From JANQQZ01 sp039187315 (GTDB lineage: Bacteria > Planctomycetota > Phycisphaerae > Phycisphaerales > UBA1924): a DNA stretch of 19,404 nt. The position numbers and the translations under genes were made by a program. Location of the stretch: NCBI GenBank assembly GCA_039187315.1, contig JBCCZQ010000056.1, positions 1 through 19,404 of the forward strand. Reading direction: 5' to 3'. Shown here one piece after another: positions 1 through 7,335 of this stretch (the stretch's first letter is position 1; every line of letters starts with the position of its first letter). The notes under the pieces were generated by a model that worked only from the letters and a program-made list of their open reading frames with translations, had not been told where the DNA came from and made no database searches.

Positions 1-37
1 GATCAGGATGGGACGTAGAAGACGCTTATCGTTCTAC

Positions 38-724
38 ATGTGCGGCCGATTCGCTCATCTGTACAAGTGGCTGGATGTCTGGGCGTTCGCTGCACCGTTC
101 GGGCAGGACATCGCCGATCCCCCTGTGCGGTACAACGTCCCCCCGAAGGCGAGCGTGCCGCTGCTTCGCGCGATCGATGGAACGCCCGAAGCGGCGATGC
201 TTCAGTGGTGGCTCGTGCCTCACTGGTCGAAGACGCCCGACACACGCTACACCACCTTCAACGCCAAGAGCGAAGATGCGGCGAGCAAGCCAGCCTTTCG
301 TGAGCCATTCCGCAAACGCCGATGCGTGATACCGGCATCGGGTTTCTTCGAGTGGCAGCGGCTCCCAGGCGGTCGAAAGCAACCCAAGTACATCTACCGG
401 GCCGATGGTGATGTGCTCTACTTCGCAGGCCTCTGGGACCGCTGGGTCGGTCCGGATGGGGACGAGACTCTCGACAGTTGCACGGTCCTAACGACCGATT
501 CGAACGCTGAGATGCGAGAAGTCCACAGCCGCATGCCATGCATCCTGGAGCGGAGCGAGGTAGAGGCTTGGGTTCTCGATCCCAGCTCGGAGCCGGATAG
601 TCCCAAGCGCCTGCTGCGCCCTGCCGCAGACGGTGTGCTGGCGATGCATGATGTGGACCCGGCTGTAGGGAATGTCCGTCATGACGGGCCGCAACTGATC
701 GAGTCTGGGCATGGACTGTTCTGA
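38..724 (+). CDS. yedK: SRAP-domain protein (YedK/HMCES family), abasic-site DNA-protein crosslink protein
   Basis: A 228-residue protein, full length for the SRAP family. Family members form a covalent thiazolidine link between the N-terminal Cys and abasic sites in single-stranded DNA, shielding them during replication. The start at 38 is chosen because it places Cys at residue 2 (MCGRF), which becomes the catalytic N-terminus after Met removal; an in-frame ATG at 8 would bury it. Other hallmarks are RYNVPP (31-36), NAKSE with Asn75, the FFEW segment with Glu105, and VHSRMP with His163. Spacing closely matches E. coli YedK (C2, N75, E105, H160). One oddity is WWLVP at 57-61, where the family usually has WGLVP. 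The upstream sequence is too short to judge a promoter or LexA box. It is followed by a gap with tRNA-tail remnants, so it may lie on the left side of an old integrated element. Identity is very secure. Confidence 0.95.
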   Translation: MCGRFAHLYKWLDVWAFAAPFGQDIADPPVRYNVPPKASVPLLRAIDGTPEAAMLQWWLVPHWSKTPDTRYTTFNAKSEDAASKPAFREPFRKRRCVIPASGFFEWQRLPGGRKQPKYIYRADGDVLYFAGLWDRWVGPDGDETLDSCTVLTTDSNAEMREVHSRMPCILERSEVEAWVLDPSSEPDSPKRLLRPAADGVLAMHDVDPAVGNVRHDGPQLIESGHGLF

Positions 725-733
725 ATCGACTGT

Positions 734-910
734 TCAGGCAGGAATGACGATCCGCATGATCTGCACACGCTGTCCGGGAGTTAGTTCTGACCAGACTTCA
801 ACTAGCCGAGCCAGATCGGCGGGAAGTGCGCCGGATTCTGCGCCGCCAGAATCCGAAACGTCCGTTTCTCTCGGGGATTCGGCACGGTGTTCAAGTCCAG
901 TATCGCCCAT
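734..910 (-). pseudogene. Short antisense ORF of the integrase-end/tRNA-overlap type (MGDTGLE...)
   Basis: A 58-codon ORF starting MGDTGLEHRAE and ending in a helix with ADLARLVEVWSELTPGQRV. The GDTGLE stretch is simply the reverse translation of a tRNA T-loop and acceptor 3' strand. From memory, such short 'GDTGLEP' ORFs, often followed by a GAESGA-like linker and an L-x-x-V-x-x-W helix, are common beside tyrosine-recombinase genes and tRNA attachment sites in planctomycetes. This copy has E-H where E-P is usual, and no integrase lies upstream within the window. I regard it as the 3' remnant of an integrated element, not as a functional gene. The frame can be extended to 976, which adds nothing recognisable. 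Confidence 0.4.
889..909 (+). other. tRNA 3'-end fragment (T-loop to discriminator base), att-like remnant
   Basis: The 21 nt begin with G followed by TTCAAGT, a perfect T-loop, then CCAGT (3' T-stem), ATCGCCC (3' acceptor strand) and A. The 5' T-stem that should precede it (ACTGG) is absent: the sequence there is CGGTG, which pairs only at the last base. No matching 5' acceptor (GGGCGAT) or cloverleaf lies upstream. The match therefore starts at the T-loop and runs to the tRNA end, which is what a T-loop-crossover tRNA integrase leaves as its distal att copy. The tail resembles tRNA-Val-type genes, but the isoacceptor cannot be proven from the tail. Confidence 0.55.
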
Positions 911-926
911 TGGCCGATCCTGCACG

Positions 927-950
927 GAAGCCGCACAGCTGTGCGGCTTC
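927..950 (+). terminator. Perfect 24-bp inverted repeat, probable tRNA terminator
   Basis: GAAGCCGCACAG is followed directly by its exact reverse complement and then TTGC. As RNA it folds to about a 10-bp GC-rich stem with a 4-nt loop, trailed by CUUCUUGC, a weak U tract. It begins 17 nt after the tRNA-tail fragment, the normal place for a tRNA terminator. This suggests that the fragment and the hairpin are the original 3' flank of a tRNA gene. Confidence 0.5.
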
Positions 951-1319
951 TTGCATAGGCGGCTCGTTCTCGGCATCGTCTTTCAGGTCCTGCGCATACC
1001 GGCGCGATTTCAAGCGCTCGCACCCAGCGCTCCATTCCGGGCCGCTCGGTGGCCGATCCGTCCCGTGCGAGAAGCACCCGGCTCGAGCCTGGTCCTAGCG
1101 CAGGCTGCGATCAGCGGTCTGTGCCGGAGCCAGGCGTCAGCACTGGGCTTCGGCAGTGCATGACCAACCGAGGATCCCCCTTTATTGGGCATAGATCAGG
1201 ATGCTGCTGGAGATGAACCCTTGAGAGAGTCTGGCAAGCTGCAGCCAAGCTGAAGTACCTCTGCGTGGGCTCCGATGCACTTGCAGCTTCTGTTCGGAAG
1301 CCGGGCTGGAGATCCATCG

Positions 1320-3635
1320 ATGCATCGCCACGTACTCGCTATTGCGGTCCTCGCGTTTTCTGTCACGCTTCCGGCCTTCGGCCAGGCACCTGCGTCGGAT
1401 TTGGAACCGGCCGTGCAGGCCCAAACGGACGCTGCACCTGACGCGGCGGTTCAGGCATTCCAAGTTGTCGATCCCAGCGTCTTCGAGGACTACAAGCGGG
1501 ACAAGGCCGAAGCGAGCACCTATGCGCACGAGACCGTGGTCGACGGAGAGCATGCCGGGGCGAGCTGGGTGCGTTTTTGGATCGTTGCCCTCGTAGGTAT
1601 TCTGATCTCGATCGGCATCCTGATGTGGCACCGGCTCGGCTATCTTGATCAGATGCGGATGGCAGCAAAGCTGTACGTCGGCGTCGGCATTCCACTTGTT
1701 CTGGCAGTGGCGATAAGTGTCGGAAACTGGATCTTCCGGACGGAACTCAATCACCAGGCCATCACGACCGAGCAGGCACTCAAGGTCGAGCGATACGCTG
1801 AGCAGCTCGTCAAGCTGGGCGACGAGTTCCGCCTGCACGTGATTGATGATCAAGCGCTTGCAGCGGCGGCACTGGAAGAGCACGACGACGTCATCGGGTC
1901 GCTGAACCATGAGCTTTCAGCGCTCGCGGACAAGGGTGGGCAAGTCGCCGTCATCGCCGAATCGATCTCGATTCTTCGCGATGATTATTTGCAGCAGTTC
2001 GAAGCGATGACACAGCTCTTGGAAGACATGCGTCGCAAGAGAGCGGATTCATTGGTTGCCGCCGATGAAGTCGTCTACGGGATCGAAGCGGTTATCGAAT
2101 CCGAAGCGGACCGGATCGAGCATCTCATGGAGACCGATTCGCTTCCGGAAGCGATCATCCTCGCCGAGACGTGGCTTACGAAGCTCCAGGGCCTTGAAGT
2201 GACATGGCTCAAGGTGCTCCGCTATCAGGCGGGCTTCATGATCGCGCATGACGCAGGCTCGATCGAAGCCATGGGCCACGCACTGGGCGCCCTGAATGTC
2301 CAGGCGCGCGATGCCCGTGCATGGCTCGCTGCGCAGCAGGGTACTGCGGATATCGCACAGCGCAAGTATGACCTGATCGATCTGATTGAGAAAGACGCCA
2401 AGCAGGTCCAGGACAATACGGCTGTCATTGTGCACGATGTTCTGAATGCCAGCATTGCGGCAACGAGGGCGGCATCGGACCTCTTGGCAGTCCGTGAATC
2501 AGCTGACTCGCTCGCGCGTTATGGAGAGGTCCAGCAGGCGGCAATCGAAACCGAGGCGTCACGCGTATCCATCCTGATGCTGGTGTGCGCGACAACTGTT
2601 GCTCTGTTGGTCAGTGGCATCATGTGCATGAGCATCGTGAGCCCGATCAAGACGCTTATGGAGCAGACGGGCAGGATGGCAGGCGGCGACTTCAGCCGTG
2701 AGAGCGGATTAGCACGGAAAGACGAGATCGGGGAGCTTGCCAAGTCATCAGATGCCATGGCCAAATCGATCAGTGCCATGCTGTCCGACGTCACGCGTTC
2801 CGCTGAAGAAGTTGCGGGCGCTGCCACTCAGATCGCCGCTAGCAGCGATGAGCTGGCGGCGGGTATGGATCACCAAACAAGCCAGACAACCGATGTCGCC
2901 GCGGCGGTCGAGCAGCTAGCTGCATCGGTAAGGACGATTACATCGGAATCGAACGATGCCGCTGCCGCTGCGGATAGTTCGAAGAGCGATGCGCAGCTCG
3001 GCGGTGACGTTGTCAAGCAGACCATCACCGAGATCGAGACGATCGCACGCGAAGTCCGAACATCGGCGGTCGCGATCAATCAGCTCGGAGCGTCCGCTGA
3101 GCAGGTCGGGCAGATCATCGCCGTCATCAATGACATCGCCGATCAGACGAACCTTTTGGCGCTCAATGCGGCCATTGAAGCGGCTCGAGCCGGCGAGCAC
3201 GGCCGAGGTTTCGCCGTTGTTGCAGATGAAGTCCGCAAGCTCGCTGAACGGACCCAGCAGGCGACCGCAGAGGTGTCCGAGTCGATCACGTCGATTCAGG
3301 ACGATACGAGGGCTGGTGTCGTACAGATCGAGGGCTCCGTCGAGCGTGTGAACAAGGGCGTTGAGTTAGCGGCCTCGGCCGGTCAGGCGCTGGATCGGAT
3401 CGTCACAGCGGCCAACGGCCTGCGGGAGATGGTCACGCAGATCACGAACTCTGCTCGTGAACAGTCGAACGCTTCCGACGACATCGCCCAACGAGTCGAG
3501 ACGATCTCATCCGTGACGCGTGAGAGCCACAGCGCGGCGTCGAAGGCTGCCCAGGCGGCGGCGAGCATGTCTCAGCAGTCGGAGCATCTCCGACACATCG
3601 TCGGCGGATTCACCATCGCACCGGCCAACGCATAA
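1320..3635 (+). CDS. Methyl-accepting chemotaxis protein with extra N-terminal exported segment
   Basis: A 771-residue chemoreceptor. The start at 1320 has GGAG 8 nt upstream and gives a signal peptide (1-22, ending AFGQA); the open frame continues up to 1275 without a better start. The order is signal peptide, about 60 residues of exported linker, TM1 (83-103), a short basic loop, TM2 (117-137), about 280 mostly helical residues, TM3 (417-440), HAMP (441-490) and the methyl-accepting coiled coil. The highly conserved hairpin tip is near 600-640 (IADQTNLLALNAAIEAARAG, then GRGFAVVADEVRKLAERT), which binds CheA/CheW. The long helical periplasmic region could be a bimodular helical-bundle sensor; this is inference. 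There is no C-terminal CheR-binding pentapeptide. No che or flagellar genes are nearby, so it is an orphan receptor that may signal to a pilus or motility array elsewhere. Confidence 0.93.
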   Translation: MHRHVLAIAVLAFSVTLPAFGQAPASDLEPAVQAQTDAAPDAAVQAFQVVDPSVFEDYKRDKAEASTYAHETVVDGEHAGASWVRFWIVALVGILISIGILMWHRLGYLDQMRMAAKLYVGVGIPLVLAVAISVGNWIFRTELNHQAITTEQALKVERYAEQLVKLGDEFRLHVIDDQALAAAALEEHDDVIGSLNHELSALADKGGQVAVIAESISILRDDYLQQFEAMTQLLEDMRRKRADSLVAADEVVYGIEAVIESEADRIEHLMETDSLPEAIILAETWLTKLQGLEVTWLKVLRYQAGFMIAHDAGSIEAMGHALGALNVQARDARAWLAAQQGTADIAQRKYDLIDLIEKDAKQVQDNTAVIVHDVLNASIAATRAASDLLAVRESADSLARYGEVQQAAIETEASRVSILMLVCATTVALLVSGIMCMSIVSPIKTLMEQTGRMAGGDFSRESGLARKDEIGELAKSSDAMAKSISAMLSDVTRSAEEVAGAATQIAASSDELAAGMDHQTSQTTDVAAAVEQLAASVRTITSESNDAAAAADSSKSDAQLGGDVVKQTITEIETIAREVRTSAVAINQLGASAEQVGQIIAVINDIADQTNLLALNAAIEAARAGEHGRGFAVVADEVRKLAERTQQATAEVSESITSIQDDTRAGVVQIEGSVERVNKGVELAASAGQALDRIVTAANGLREMVTQITNSAREQSNASDDIAQRVETISSVTRESHSAASKAAQAAASMSQQSEHLRHIVGGFTIAPANA

Positions 3636-3714
3636 TCTGACCGTGGGGCCGTCATGCGGCTGTGCGAACGCTCATTCAGATCGCGCACCCACGGTGATTT
3701 ACCCCCGGGGGTGT

Positions 3715-4578
3715 TCAACCGGGTGCAATCTGGTGATCGCACGCTCTGGGCTGCCTGCGGCGCCTTGTTGTCGCGAACGCACAAAGACCAAGGAAAGGAA
3801 CGGCGACGCCGGGAGCGGGTATGACCAGAGTCATCGTGATCGATGAACTGGTGATAGCCGATGTTTCGCCCATAGCGATGGCTGAAGATGTAAGCCTAAC
3901 GCTGTTCCCAATCGATGAGAAGAATACGAGCCGGTCTCCGGGCATCACACTCCCGCTCGCGGTGAAGACACCGGTGGTGCCGGGTGTGGCAAGTATCGTG
4001 CTGAATGTAGTATCGCCGAACTCGTCGGTACTCTCGAGCTGCAGCGCAAGCGAGTTGCTGGTCGGGTCACCGACAGCATCGACTTCCAAGCGGACGCTGA
4101 AATCGAACGCTTCCGTCACGTTGAAGAACTGTTCGCCGATGACAGCATCGCTGATCCCAACCCCATCGAGATCGCCCGCAGCAGGGGCGTTCGGGTCGAA
4201 ACTGATCTGATGCAGAGAGTCGATCTGGAAGACCAGAGACTGTGTCGGGTCCGGACCGCGCAGAGCGTTTGTGAAGAAGGCCTGCGCAAGCGATCCGCCG
4301 GCACCAGACAATCCGGCCGGGTTTGTCAGGGGGTTGTCATCGTCGATCCCGATACCGGTACCCCCGGTAAAGAAGGCAAACGGGTTGGGTACGAGCTCCG
4401 TAGGCGGGCCGAAATCTGTGTTGAGATCGAAAGTATCGACACCGTCGACAAAGAGGTCGGTGACCCCTGTGAACTTCCCGCCGAGGAAGTCCAGAGGCTG
4501 GCTCATTGCCGATGATGCGATGCAAAAAGTTGTCAGAAATGAACTTACGTGTTTTAGATGCAGCACGATAGCCCCCAT
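3715..4578 (-). CDS. Exported PEP-CTERM-like surface protein of unknown function
   Basis: A 287-residue exported protein. I chose the start at 4578 because it puts a signal peptide at the N-terminus (MGAIVLHLKHVSSFLTTFCIASSAMS, residues 1-26); the frame upstream to 4623 lacks one. The mature part is acidic, rich in G, D, S, T and F, and looks like an all-beta extracellular domain, with no catalytic motif that I recognise. The C-terminus has IPAPG (253-257), a short hydrophobic stretch and RRRR (272-275), the planctomycete version of a PEP-CTERM sorting tail that an exosortase would process. The hydrophobic stretch is only about 14 residues, and 12 residues follow the arginines, so the tail is atypical. 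It lies 128 bp downstream of the Ser/Thr kinase gene on the same strand and converges with the chemoreceptor gene. The function is unknown. Confidence 0.75.
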   Translation of the reverse strand: MGAIVLHLKHVSSFLTTFCIASSAMSQPLDFLGGKFTGVTDLFVDGVDTFDLNTDFGPPTELVPNPFAFFTGGTGIGIDDDNPLTNPAGLSGAGGSLAQAFFTNALRGPDPTQSLVFQIDSLHQISFDPNAPAAGDLDGVGISDAVIGEQFFNVTEAFDFSVRLEVDAVGDPTSNSLALQLESTDEFGDTTFSTILATPGTTGVFTASGSVMPGDRLVFFSSIGNSVRLTSSAIAMGETSAITSSSITMTLVIPAPGVAVPFLGLCAFATTRRRRQPRACDHQIAPG

Positions 4579-4706
4579 TCCGTGATCCGTTGATGGCGCC
4601 TGGCAGAGCCGCCGACACCACAACAGGCCACGCGTTCGGGCTGTGACCAGAAAACCGCAGATCTTTGCTGGTGCTGGCGCGTTGATCCTCGCTGCCGGGT
4701 TGCGGA

Positions 4707-7052
4707 TCAGTCGTTCGATGCAAGTTCATCGCATCGGCGCTGCCAACGGCTTGCTATCTCTGAGTTCAGGGGCTTGAAATAGACAAGCAAATCATTGGCG
4801 AGCACAAACAGCTGGTCTGTATCAGCCTCCGGATCGCCGATGAACTGCTGCCAGATGTCTTCCTCTTCGCGAACCCTGTCCATCCGCCCAAGCGTTCGCA
4901 GGTAGACCTTGCCCGCGGTCATCGTGGTCCCGTTGTTCAATCCTAAGAGACCCTGCAAGCCAGCGAAAGCATACCGCATCGTATTGAGGGCCTTGTCCAT
5001 ATCGCCAAGAGATTCGAAGAGCACACCGAGATTAAAGACCGTCTCCAGCGTCCGCCAGTGGAATGTACCGTGGTGTTCACGCATCCCGTTGGCTGCGATG
5101 TTGAACAGGTTCCGCGCATCATCCAACCGCCCGTTGCGTTTGGCAATGACGGCCATAATGCCGGCAAGTTCGCTGGTATCCCGGTGCGTATCCCCGAGCA
5201 GAGCGCGGTGTTCCTGCAGCAGCGCATCGAGGCGCTGGAAGAGCGCGAGCTTCTCGGATTCGGATGCTGGTTCACTGGTTCCGCTGCGGTGAACGCTGTG
5301 CTCGAGGAGCGCGATGTTCCGCCGCGTTGTGAGCAATCTTGCTGCGGCTAGCTTGCCGCCGTCTGTCCTGTCTACCTGTTCACGCTGCTGCAAGACAATG
5401 TCGTACAGTTCCCGTGATCGTGCATAATCACCCTTGTACTTGTACGCTCCCGCGATCGATTCGAGTGCATCGATGAGGGCTGGGTCAGCCGGATGGCCGT
5501 TCTCGAGGATGACGTCCTCAAGCGAACGGATTGCTTCAAAGGCCTTATCGTTCTCGCTGTTCCGCCAGAACCCGACGGCCGACCTTGTCCGCAGATCGAT
5601 GATCGTCTCTTCTGAAAGCCCGGCTCTGATGGCGAGCTCGAGCACGCGCTCATACATCTGCGCAGCACGATCCGCCTCACCCATATCGCTTAGCGCGTTC
5701 GCGAGTGATGTGAACGGACCGATGATCTTGTGTTGATCGTTTGTGTAATCCTCTTCGAGGACCTTCGCGGCCGAGAGAACAAACGAACCCACGGTCGCGC
5801 TGCTGCTCGACTCTTCAAGCAGATCGAACACGTTTCCGAGCGAGCTGATGGCCCGGTCGGTCTCGCGTTGCTGTATCTCCGCACGTATCAGGCCGAACGT
5901 GGTACCCGCAAGCCCGAGCAGGACGCATCCGGTCGCGACCGCCGCGGTTGCAACGCCGGTGCGGTGCCGACGGACAAACTTGCGCAACCGGTATGCCGCA
6001 CTCGGCGGGCCGGCAACGACGGGCTCATTCCTCAGAAAGCGGGCGAGATCCTCAGCGAGGCCGTTGACCGTGGCGTAGCGGCGTTCACGATCCTTTTCTA
6101 GGCAGCGCATGACGACCCAATCGAGGTCTCGGCGGAGGATGCCTGTGATGGCGTGTATCTCAGAGCGTCGCGCTGCGGCGATGCTCCCCGAGCTACCGGA
6201 ATCCGCTTGCGTCGTCGCGATCGAGTTCAGCTTTGTGCTCGGCTTCGGCGGGTCAACCTCTCGGAGTATCCGCTGAATCTCGCCGATGGCAGCATTGCGC
6301 AGTGATCGACTGTCGAAAGGCAGAGCGCCGGAGAGCAGCTCGTACAGCACAACGCCGAGCGAGTACACATCGCTTCGGATATCGATGTCCTGGGAGGTCA
6401 TCTCGGCCTGCTCGGGGCTCATGTACTGTGGAGTCCCGATCAGTTCACCGATCTGCGTGAAAAACGTGGCATCCGTCAGCGGTGCCGATAGCGCCTTGGC
6501 GACGCCGAAGTCGATCACTTTCGTTGTGCTTTTCTTGTCTTCGTACTCCACCAGTATGTTGGTGGGCTTCAGATCTCGGTGAATCAGGCCTTTCGCATGC
6601 GCGTGCTGCACGGCCTCGCAGACCCCGATGAACAGGTCAACCCGCTCCCGCAGCGAGAGACGGTTCGAATCGCAGTGCTCGATGAGGGGCCTGCCCTTGA
6701 CCAACTCCATCGCAAAGAACGGGCGGCCTTCGGGTGTCGTGCCGCCATCAAAGACCTTGGCGATGCCAGGATGATCCATGAGCGCGAGCGCCTGGCGCTC
6801 GGCCTCGAAACGTGAGATGACCGATTTGGAATCCATCCCCGGCTTGATGATCTTCAAAGCTACGAGCCTCTTCACTGGCTCCGTCTGCTGCGCCTCATAG
6901 ACCACACCGAAACCGCCCTCTCCGAGAACCTGGCGGATCATGTAGTTGCCTATCCGATCTCCGGTGGCGTACAGCATCCGACTGGAAGCGGCATCCCGTG
7001 ACCCTTTTCTCAGGCCCGGTACGGCAGTGGTCGTATCGTCGTCGTGTGCCAT
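4707..7052 (-). CDS. Hanks-type Ser/Thr protein kinase with TM segment and TPR-like C-terminal half
   Basis: A 781-residue membrane kinase. The kinase domain spans about 36-345: glycine loop GEGGFGVVY (44-52), Lys67 in VALKII, catalytic HRDLKPTN with Asp160, DFG with Asp181, and GTPQYMSPEQ around 206-215. All catalytic residues are present, so it should be active. A low-complexity Ser/Thr insert (about 275-300) interrupts the C-lobe. One transmembrane helix follows (365-389), then about 390 helical residues resembling TPR repeats, as in many planctomycete kinases; this half would be outside the cytoplasm. The start at 7052 has GGGGA about 8 nt upstream; an ATG at 7070 lacks a ribosome site, and the open frame up to 7256 looks non-coding. 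It is transcribed divergently from the GH16 gene and upstream of the PEP-CTERM-like gene. The substrate is unknown. Confidence 0.93.
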   Translation of the reverse strand: MAHDDDTTTAVPGLRKGSRDAASSRMLYATGDRIGNYMIRQVLGEGGFGVVYEAQQTEPVKRLVALKIIKPGMDSKSVISRFEAERQALALMDHPGIAKVFDGGTTPEGRPFFAMELVKGRPLIEHCDSNRLSLRERVDLFIGVCEAVQHAHAKGLIHRDLKPTNILVEYEDKKSTTKVIDFGVAKALSAPLTDATFFTQIGELIGTPQYMSPEQAEMTSQDIDIRSDVYSLGVVLYELLSGALPFDSRSLRNAAIGEIQRILREVDPPKPSTKLNSIATTQADSGSSGSIAAARRSEIHAITGILRRDLDWVVMRCLEKDRERRYATVNGLAEDLARFLRNEPVVAGPPSAAYRLRKFVRRHRTGVATAAVATGCVLLGLAGTTFGLIRAEIQQRETDRAISSLGNVFDLLEESSSSATVGSFVLSAAKVLEEDYTNDQHKIIGPFTSLANALSDMGEADRAAQMYERVLELAIRAGLSEETIIDLRTRSAVGFWRNSENDKAFEAIRSLEDVILENGHPADPALIDALESIAGAYKYKGDYARSRELYDIVLQQREQVDRTDGGKLAAARLLTTRRNIALLEHSVHRSGTSEPASESEKLALFQRLDALLQEHRALLGDTHRDTSELAGIMAVIAKRNGRLDDARNLFNIAANGMREHHGTFHWRTLETVFNLGVLFESLGDMDKALNTMRYAFAGLQGLLGLNNGTTMTAGKVYLRTLGRMDRVREEEDIWQQFIGDPEADTDQLFVLANDLLVYFKPLNSEIASRWQRRCDELASND

Positions 7053-7277
7053 GTGGGTCCCCAAGTCCATGAGCGGAGCCCGTCGCAAGCCGACGGAGCG
7101 GTCTGGTTCTCCGGCCGAAACATGGTAGAACGGCGCATTCTTGGTCGATTTGTGGCTGATCTGCCCATGCAACCTGCGAAGCGGTCGCGCTGGTCTTGCA
7201 TCACAGTTCTTCGCTAGGGTTCGGGCGTGCATCGTGAGCAGAGTGCCGAGGCCCAATAACCGCTCGATCTACGAGCC

Positions 7278-7306
7278 TTGGCAGGGGCTAGGCAGTCCGG
7301 TAGGCT
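7278..7306 (+). promoter_or_regulatory. Candidate sigma70-like promoter for the GH16 gene
   Basis: TTGGCA (7278-7283) is separated by 17 bp from TAGGCT (7301-7306), which fits the -35 and TAnnnT -10 pattern. Transcription would start near 7313, leaving about 23 nt of leader containing AAGG before the start at 7336. The kinase on the other strand starts at 7052, so its promoter must also lie in this 283-bp divergent region, but I cannot single out a minus-strand pair. Confidence 0.35.
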
Positions 7307-7335
7307 CTATGGGAACACGTGAACAAGGTTGTCCC

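Larger units (their letters stand above)
725..1319. other. 595-bp gap with mobile-element scar, no intact gene
   Basis: Between the SRAP gene and the chemoreceptor there is no ORF with convincing family features on the plus strand. The left half holds a tRNA 3'-end fragment (889-909) and a strong hairpin (927-950), with short antisense ORF remnants. The right part (about 1095-1319) holds nothing I recognise apart from the ribosome-binding site of the chemoreceptor near 1308. A weak sigma70-like pair near 1160-1188 is too poor to call. Confidence 0.6.

Noticed and set aside
889..909. Functional tRNA gene
   Set aside because: Only the T-loop, 3' T-stem and 3' acceptor strand are present. The T-stem cannot pair, and no D-arm or anticodon arm precedes it.
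711..1163. 150-codon plus-strand ORF after the SRAP gene
   Set aside because: It runs through the tRNA-tail fragment and the hairpin, has a biased S/A/R composition and no family resemblance.
3701..3712. ACCCCCGGGGGT palindrome between the convergent chemoreceptor and PEP-CTERM-like genes as a terminator
   Set aside because: It has no loop room and no T run on either strand; the stem would be about 4 bp. Termination here cannot be supported.
7053..7256. N-terminal extension of the Ser/Thr kinase to 7256
   Set aside because: No ribosome site, odd composition, and it would cover the divergent promoter region. GGGGA lies before the ATG at 7052.
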